Source of the DNA: an uncultured Caryophanales bacterium
GTDB lineage: Bacteria > Bacillota_I > Bacilli_A > RF39 > UBA660
Length of the DNA: 10,378 nucleotides
Assembly (NCBI GenBank): GCA_947065955.1
Contig: CAMSXY010000030.1
Location: forward strand, 1 to 10,378
Reading direction: 5' to 3'
The notes under the pieces are model-generated. The model did no database searches, was not told the DNA's origin, and saw nothing but the letters and a program-made list of their open reading frames with translations. Both the position numbers and the translations under genes were made by a program. Below, in pieces: positions 6,016 through 10,378 of the stretch (position 1 is the first letter of the stretch; each line of letters starts with the position of its first letter).

Positions 6016-7743
6016 TTAATTATTAATAATCGTAATAGTGTAGGTCTTTCCTTGTGTAAAGGTATTGTTTCCACCTTTAATACTAGATTCTGGATGAATC
6101 ATTCCAGAATTTCCTGTATTGGAAGCTTTTTTCACAAATTGAAAATTGACACCAGGACAGGCACTGGATAATTTTGCTTTTAAGGTATTAATTGTCGCAT
6201 CCGCAGTACTTCCAAGCCAAGTAGGTTGAATATAAATCGTAAAGGATTCAGGCTTTCCTTTAGAAAGTGTAATAGTGATATAAGTACCACTTACAACCGT
6301 AGAATTTGCTTTTTTATTTTGAGAGGTAGCTATTCCTTTAGCAACCGAAGTAGAGTAGGAACCTTCCTGAAAACTACAATTTAAACCAATCTTTTTACAA
6401 GAAGCGGATATCTCAGATTTAGATTTTCCAACAAAATTAGGAACCGTAACAGGACTTCCTTGGGATATATAGACTTTGATAACATCCGTATTTGTAATAG
6501 TTTGCCCCTCTGTATGAGAGAAACGAATAATATTTCCTTTGGCAATATCTTGATTAAATTCGTATTCTTCTTGATAAGCAATGGAATATTTATCTGCCCA
6601 AGTACGGAAATCATTAATATTGGAGAAAGCTTCCATTCGAAGAGGTCCTTTGGAAGTAACAACACGAATTAAAGTGTCTTCTTCAATTTCGGTTCCTTCT
6701 ACTTGATTTACTTCAATAATTTTTCCAAGAGCAATCTTTTCATCATAACGATCCTCATAGGTGATTTTTAAATGATTAGAGATGACCCAGTTAGTAACTT
6801 CTTCTAATGTCATTTCTTTTAAATTAGGAACAATAATTTTCTTCCCTTTTGAAACGATTAATTTAATTTGGTCTTTATTAGGATCTATCATCCCTTCCTT
6901 AATACTAGCACTAATAACATTTCCGCGTTTAATTTGATCCGAAAATTCATATTGAATTGTATAAGTTATCCCATTTCTTGAAAGCCACAAATTAGCCTCA
7001 AATAAAGTTTTATTGCTTAAATCGATCATAGAAATAGGAACCAAATCTTCTTTTTTTCCTAAAGAAACTTCCAAAATAAGCTCCTCATTTCTTCGAATTT
7101 GCCCTTTGATACTTTGTGTCAAAATGAGATCTTTTTCCGTAGAATCATCTTCTATATAAACAATTTTTATATTATTTAAAAGCAAATCTTCCAAAACCTT
7201 TATAGCCTCGTCTACAGAATAACCAATTAAAGAGGGGATAATAACCATTTTATCGTAGTTAGGACCACTCGATACGGTAACTGTAAGTTTATCGATATCT
7301 TTCAAAAAAGAATTTGCTTTAATATTTTGACTAAAGACATAATTTTCCATGACAGAATCGTTATACTCACTAATCTGTTCAATTGTAATCTGATTCTCCT
7401 TCCCCCAAGAAAGAACCTCTTGAATGGATTGATTCGTAAAATCAGGTAAGAGTTTTTGTGTAGGAAGTGTTATAATGTGTGTATTGACTAGCAAAATAAA
7501 ACTAAAATAAATAAGCAAATTTCCAAGACAAAAGTAGGAAAAAATCCGATTTCGAATTAGAATTTGTAAAAGTATAAAAAAAGTTGTAACGAAAAAAAGA
7601 ATCCCATTTAAAAGAACATAAATATTTTCAACCTCCTCTTCTACATGAAGAAGGGTAAAGATTAAATTACAAGTTGCCAGAACAAAAAGAATTGTACATA
7701 AGATAAGTTCTGGGATTTTTTTCTTTGTAAAAATAGTTTTCAT
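6016..7743 (-). CDS. Membrane-anchored multi-PASTA-repeat protein lacking a kinase domain
   Basis: PASTA domains bind muropeptides, lipid II or beta-lactams, or act as spacers, on PknB/PrkC kinases and some penicillin-binding proteins. This 575-residue protein has no kinase or transpeptidase. Residues 11-33, 41-63 and 67-91 are hydrophobic, giving three membrane segments. About seven PASTA units follow outside the cell: 98-160, 168-229, 235-300, 303-366, 367-429, 432-496 and a degenerate 500-575. Most end in a SxG[KPS] turn, such as VSSGP, VSKGK, TSKGP and ISQGS, and many carry the mid-repeat GxIIxxxxxEG pattern. Repeat 6 has a Cys pair (C449, C456), with another Cys at C529. Start 7743 is supported by AGGTGAT ending three bases upstream. 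The gene is divergent from miaB and followed by a terminator, so it is monocistronic. A role in wall sensing or septal scaffolding is inference. Confidence 0.9.
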   Translation of the reverse strand: MKTIFTKKKIPELILCTILFVLATCNLIFTLLHVEEEVENIYVLLNGILFFVTTFFILLQILIRNRIFSYFCLGNLLIYFSFILLVNTHIITLPTQKLLPDFTNQSIQEVLSWGKENQITIEQISEYNDSVMENYVFSQNIKANSFLKDIDKLTVTVSSGPNYDKMVIIPSLIGYSVDEAIKVLEDLLLNNIKIVYIEDDSTEKDLILTQSIKGQIRRNEELILEVSLGKKEDLVPISMIDLSNKTLFEANLWLSRNGITYTIQYEFSDQIKRGNVISASIKEGMIDPNKDQIKLIVSKGKKIIVPNLKEMTLEEVTNWVISNHLKITYEDRYDEKIALGKIIEVNQVEGTEIEEDTLIRVVTSKGPLRMEAFSNINDFRTWADKYSIAYQEEYEFNQDIAKGNIIRFSHTEGQTITNTDVIKVYISQGSPVTVPNFVGKSKSEISASCKKIGLNCSFQEGSYSTSVAKGIATSQNKKANSTVVSGTYITITLSKGKPESFTIYIQPTWLGSTADATINTLKAKLSSACPGVNFQFVKKASNTGNSGMIHPESSIKGGNNTFTQGKTYTITIINN

Positions 7744-7758
7744 AACATCACCTATTTC

Positions 7759-7774
7759 ATTATATCGTATTTTA
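7759..7774 (-). promoter_or_regulatory. Possible -10 elements for the PASTA gene (ambiguous)
   Basis: On the minus strand there is a perfect TATAAT (7764-7759) and, further upstream, TAAAAT (7774-7769), both without a convincing -35. Using TATAAT would put the transcript start near 7752, at the SD itself (AGGTGAT, 7753-7747), which is too close. TAAAAT gives a more normal leader but has only a TTATTT-like -35. The gene must have a promoter in this gap, but which one is undecided. Confidence 0.35.
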
Positions 7775-7830
7775 GAAAGATAGAAAATAAAAAATAAAAA
7801 AAAAGAATTCCTTTACTGTCTATTTCTTGG

Positions 7831-7859
7831 TTGAAAAAAAGAGTGTTTTGTGTTATGAT
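7831..7859 (+). promoter_or_regulatory. SigA-type promoter with extended -10 for miaB
   Basis: TTGAAA (7831-7836), 17 bp of spacer, TATGAT (7854-7859) with TG at 7851-7852. Transcription would start near 7866, before the AAGTGAT ribosome binding site at 7874-7880. The site overlaps the possible upstream starts TTG 7831 and ATG 7855, which argues against both as translation starts. Confidence 0.75.
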
Positions 7860-7873
7860 TGGACATAGAAATG

Positions 7874-7880
7874 AAGTGAT
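7874..7880 (+). promoter_or_regulatory. Ribosome binding site AAGTGAT deciding the miaB start
   Basis: One mismatch from AGGTGAT, the SD used by the divergent PASTA gene at a similar distance. It lies four bases before ATG 7885. Confidence 0.6.
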
Positions 7881-7884
7881 TGTT

Positions 7885-9303
7885 ATGTTAAAACCAAATT
7901 TATTAAAAGCCAAAATGCGACAAAAAGAAGAGGTTTTGGTTCAAGTACAAGAATATATTGTAAAGGAAGATTTAAAAAAAATTGGAAAAGGGAAAAAATA
8001 TTTTATCAAAACGTATGGTTGTCAAATGAATGAACACGATACAGAAAATATAAAAGCAATTTTAGAAGAAATGAGTTTCGAAGAAACCGAAAAGATGGAA
8101 GAAGCAGATTTCATTTTATTAAATACCTGTGCTATTCGAGAAAATGCCCACAATAAGGTTTTTGGTTATCTTGGAAGGATAAAGCATCTTAAAGAAGAAA
8201 AACCTCATATTTTAGTAGGTCTTTGTGGGTGTATGGCACAAGAGGAAGTCGTTGTAGAAGAACTTCTAAAAAAATATAAATGGATGGATCTTGTCTTTGG
8301 AACGCATAATATTTACAATTTACCAAATCTCTTAAACGAAACGATTTCTAAAAAACAACTAGAAGTAGAAGTGTTTAGTATGGAAGGAAACATTATTGAA
8401 GGCATTCCAGTAAAAAGAGACAGTCAATATAAAGCTTGGGTTAATATCATGTATGGGTGTGATAAGTTTTGTACCTATTGTATCGTTCCTTATACGAGAG
8501 GAAAACAAAGAAGTCGTTTAAAAGAAGATATTTTAAAAGAAGTAAAAGACCTTGTTGAAAAAGGTTACCAAGAAGTTACTCTTCTTGGTCAAAATGTAAA
8601 CGCTTATGGTAAAGATTTAAAAGAAAATTATACAATGGCAAACCTTTTAGAAGAAGTTGCTCAAACGGGAATTTCCCGCGTTCGTTTTGTAACAAGTCAT
8701 CCTTGGGATTTTACAGATTCTATGATAGAAATTATTCAAAAATATCCCAATATTATGCCTTATATTCATTTACCTTTACAAAGTGGTTCCAATGAAATTC
8801 TAAAAAAAATGGGAAGAAGATATACTAAAGAACAGTATATTGAATTGTTTTTAAAATTAAAAGAAGCGATTCCAGACTGTTCCATTACAACCGATATTAT
8901 CGTTGGATTTCCAAATGAAACCAAAGAAGATTTTGAACAGACTTTAGAAGTTGTCGAAAAATGCCAGTTTGATGGAGCTTATACTTTTATTTTTTCCGCC
9001 CGCGAAGGAACACCCGCTGCGAAAATGGAAGATTGCGTTTCTTTAGAAGAAAAGGAGGTTCGTTTACAAAGGTTAAATGAAAGAATTAACTTTTATTCTA
9101 AAAAGGCAAACGATCAGTATCTTGGAAAAGTCGTTCCTGTACTATTAGAAAAAGAAAGCGAAAAAGGAGAAGGGACTTTTATGGGGTATACAGATACAAT
9201 GAAACTTGTAAATGTAAAAGCAGAAAAAAAAGATTTAGGAAAAATTGTTTCTGTTGAAATTGAAAGTGTAAAAACGTGGAGTATGGATGGGAGAATTGTT
9301 TAA
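7885..9303 (+). CDS. miaB: tRNA-2-methylthio-N6-dimethylallyladenosine synthase MiaB
   Basis: Radical-SAM methylthiotransferase that converts i6A37 to ms2i6A37 in tRNAs reading UNN codons, using two 4Fe-4S clusters in the cytoplasm. Numbered from ATG 7885 (472 residues): the N-terminal UPF0004 domain carries three cluster cysteines, C46 (YGCQMNEHD), C82 (NTCAIRENA) and C116 (CGCMAQEE). The radical-SAM core has the CxxxCxxC motif at C192, C196 and C199 (YGCDKFCTYC), followed by VPYTRG, LLGQNVNAYG, SHPWDF, HLPLQSGS and TDIIVGFPNET. A TRAM RNA-binding domain closes the protein (about 412-472). The match to Bacillus-type MiaB is strong. The frame is open back to TTG 7831, but the promoter covers that stretch and AAGTGAT precedes 7885 by four bases, so I chose 7885. 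No terminator separates it from the lipoprotein gene 64 bp on, so readthrough is possible. Confidence 0.96.
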   Translation: MLKPNLLKAKMRQKEEVLVQVQEYIVKEDLKKIGKGKKYFIKTYGCQMNEHDTENIKAILEEMSFEETEKMEEADFILLNTCAIRENAHNKVFGYLGRIKHLKEEKPHILVGLCGCMAQEEVVVEELLKKYKWMDLVFGTHNIYNLPNLLNETISKKQLEVEVFSMEGNIIEGIPVKRDSQYKAWVNIMYGCDKFCTYCIVPYTRGKQRSRLKEDILKEVKDLVEKGYQEVTLLGQNVNAYGKDLKENYTMANLLEEVAQTGISRVRFVTSHPWDFTDSMIEIIQKYPNIMPYIHLPLQSGSNEILKKMGRRYTKEQYIELFLKLKEAIPDCSITTDIIVGFPNETKEDFEQTLEVVEKCQFDGAYTFIFSAREGTPAAKMEDCVSLEEKEVRLQRLNERINFYSKKANDQYLGKVVPVLLEKESEKGEGTFMGYTDTMKLVNVKAEKKDLGKIVSVEIESVKTWSMDGRIV

Positions 9304-9354
9304 AAAATTCTAAAAAAACGACTAAAAAGGAAATATAGTTATATTATTAGTATA

Positions 9355-9361
9355 AAGGAGG
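9355..9361 (+). promoter_or_regulatory. Ribosome binding site AAGGAGG of the lipoprotein gene
   Basis: A consensus SD six bases before ATG 9368. The AT-rich gap from 9304 holds no promoter or terminator that I can support, so the gene may be read through from miaB. Confidence 0.8.
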
Positions 9362-9367
9362 AACCAC

Positions 9368-10114
9368 ATGAAGAGTTTAAAGAAAGTTTTATTTTGGGGG
9401 ATGATTTTATTTGCCATTACAGGATGTGGAAATGAAAATCCAGAAGAAGTCTTTAAAAAAGCACAAGAAAATATGAAAGCATTAGATAATTATAATGCTA
9501 AAACGACCATAACAATAGGAATGGATTTGTCTGGAACATATATGGAAATGCCTATTCATATGAATATGAAAATCGATGAAAAAAACAAAACTGGGAAACT
9601 GGATGTTTCTATGTCGATTATGGGAATGACCGTAAAAACAGAAGGATATGTTACTACAGAAGATGGAAAAACGATTACCTATACAAAAGAGATTGAAACA
9701 GATACTTGGACAAGAAAAGTTGGAGAAAATAATCTTGCAACAAATGTTGTTAGCAATATCACTAAGGTAAAAGTAGTGGACTCGGATGATAAAGATTTTT
9801 ATTTGTATGAAACAACCATTACAAAAGAAGATCTAAAAAAGATGATGCAATCAACAGATTCTACTGATTTTGATATCAAGGGAGATGTTACAGCAAAGAT
9901 CTATATTAGTAAAAAAGAGAAATACATCACAAAATTTTCTATAGATTTAAAAGATTTAGTTGGTTCTGTTGGAGAGGATGAAACAAAGATTACAAAATTA
10001 AATGTTACTATGATCTTTTCTGATTTTAACACAGCAGGAGATGTAACCATCCCAATAGAAGTAAAAGAGGGAGCAACGGATCTTTCCTTAACAGAAGCAG
10101 AAATGGAAATGTAA
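9368..10114 (+). CDS. Secreted lipoprotein, DUF6612/LolA-like type
   Basis: A 248-residue predicted lipoprotein: a basic start (MKSLKK), a hydrophobic core, and the lipobox ITGC with C20 as the lipidated residue, so the mature protein is held on the outer face of the membrane. The mature part begins NPEEVFKKAQENMKALDNYNAKTT, a helix followed by many alternating beta strands. This layout is typical of the DUF6612 and LppX/LolA-like lipoproteins of Gram-positive bacteria, where a half-barrel may hold a hydrophobic ligand. Residues 53-87 are unusually Met-rich. No cysteines occur after C20 and there is no peptidase or transporter motif. It follows miaB by 64 bp with a strong SD. Downstream lies a gene remnant and an insertion sequence, so any original partner gene may be lost. 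Ligand and role are unknown; the family assignment is from pattern only. Confidence 0.8.
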   Translation: MKSLKKVLFWGMILFAITGCGNENPEEVFKKAQENMKALDNYNAKTTITIGMDLSGTYMEMPIHMNMKIDEKNKTGKLDVSMSIMGMTVKTEGYVTTEDGKTITYTKEIETDTWTRKVGENNLATNVVSNITKVKVVDSDDKDFYLYETTITKEDLKKMMQSTDSTDFDIKGDVTAKIYISKKEKYITKFSIDLKDLVGSVGEDETKITKLNVTMIFSDFNTAGDVTIPIEVKEGATDLSLTEAEMEM

Positions 10115-10130
10115 CCTTTTTATAGAAACT

Positions 10131-10324
10131 ATGGCAAGCGTTTTATTAGAACCTAAAACAGGAACATTTACTTGTAATGGAATAGCCTGCTGCAATATAA
10201 GGGGATTGCCCTAGATTTAGAAGATATAATGATTCCAACATCTGGAATTACCCTTGTAAATGCTACCATTGCATTTGCTAGTATTGTTATAAATAGATAT
10301 ACTTGTACAAAAAAAGATTATCAA
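10131..10324 (+). pseudogene. Frameshifted and truncated remnant of an unidentified gene
   Basis: Two frames each look protein-like. From ATG 10131 one reads MASVLLEPKTGTFTCNGIA before decaying to a TAG at 10212. The frame one base back then reads LLQYKGIALDLEDIMIPTSG (10187-10246) and continues through a hydrophobic, membrane-like stretch to NRYTCTKKDYQ, ending at 10324. Joining them needs a single lost base near 10185-10190. The second frame's TGA stop (10325-10327) is supplied by the insertion-sequence end, so the gene is probably also cut at its 3' side. No clear SD precedes 10131. The family is not recognised; chance open frames remain possible. Confidence 0.4.
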
Positions 10325-10378
10325 TGAACTGAACCCCAAAAGTTGGACAGTTTATTAGTAGTTTCTAATTAGAGGATT
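10325..10378 (+). mobile_element. Left end of an IS3-family (IS150-like) insertion sequence, cut by the window edge
   Basis: The segment from 10325 starts with TG and contains CCCCAAAAGTTGGACA (10334-10349), the typical terminal inverted repeat of IS150-group IS3 elements. The TTGGAC within the repeat and TCTAAT at 10364-10369 could be a weak promoter, and AGAGGATT at 10371-10378 sits where the leader of orfA usually lies. The transposase should therefore follow rightward outside the window. The other end and the target duplication cannot be seen. Confidence 0.75.

Noticed and set aside
6087..6110. 8-bp inverted repeat ATTCTGGA / TCCAGAAT in the PASTA gene
   Set aside because: It is short, within a well-defined coding frame, and has no U-tract; probably chance.
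6381..6672. Open frames on both strands inside the PASTA gene
   Set aside because: Both are shadows of the PASTA coding frame, without SD or recognisable domains.
1..10378. CRISPR arrays, tRNA or rRNA genes
   Set aside because: No regularly spaced repeats and no tRNA- or rRNA-like sequence were seen on either strand.

Overview
The window comes from a low-GC, Gram-positive-type bacterium (Bacillota; most likely a Bacilli/Erysipelotrichia-like or related gut lineage). Supporting signs are very AT-rich DNA, strong AGGAGG-type ribosome binding sites, a LytR-CpsA-Psr (LCP) wall protein, a PASTA-repeat surface protein, a Bacillus-like MiaB and a lipoprotein with a Gram-positive lipobox. Tryptophan is read from TGG, and TGA serves as the stop of the glycosyltransferase gene, so the ordinary bacterial code fits. 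The exact taxon cannot be fixed from the sequence.

Layout. 11-1963 (+): membrane-anchored LCP protein with three membrane segments, a solute-binding-like segment, the LCP catalytic domain and a long Pro/Asp/Glu-rich tail, closed by a hairpin terminator. 2063-2987 (+): a clear promoter and a GT-D (DUF1792-type) glycosyltransferase. 3002-3046: a perfect 18-bp bidirectional terminator between converging genes. 3065-5789 (-): a two-gene operon with its own consensus promoter, encoding an unrecognised 850-residue soluble protein and, overlapping its 3' end, a 65-residue cold-shock-domain-like protein. 6016-7743 (-): a kinase-less PASTA protein with three membrane segments and about seven repeats. 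7831-9303 (+): promoter and miaB, a tRNA modification enzyme. 9368-10114 (+): a small lipoprotein resembling DUF6612/LolA-like lipoproteins. 10131-10324: what looks like a frameshifted gene remnant, abutting at 10325 the terminal inverted repeat of an IS3-family (IS150-like) element that runs off the right edge.

The LCP protein, glycosyltransferase, PASTA protein and lipoprotein are all connected with the cell envelope, but each is its own transcription unit or nearly so; this is not one pathway operon. Three promoters (for the glycosyltransferase, the 850-residue protein and miaB) share one layout: a TTTACA or TTGAAA -35, exactly 17 bp of spacer, an extended TGn -10, and a leader of about 17-21 nt before the start codon or SD region.

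The most novel part is the operon at 3237-5789 plus 3065-3262. I do not recognise the large protein. It has a helical N-terminal three quarters followed by a compact Cys/Gly motif module, and its translationally linked partner looks like a degenerate nucleic-acid-binding OB fold.
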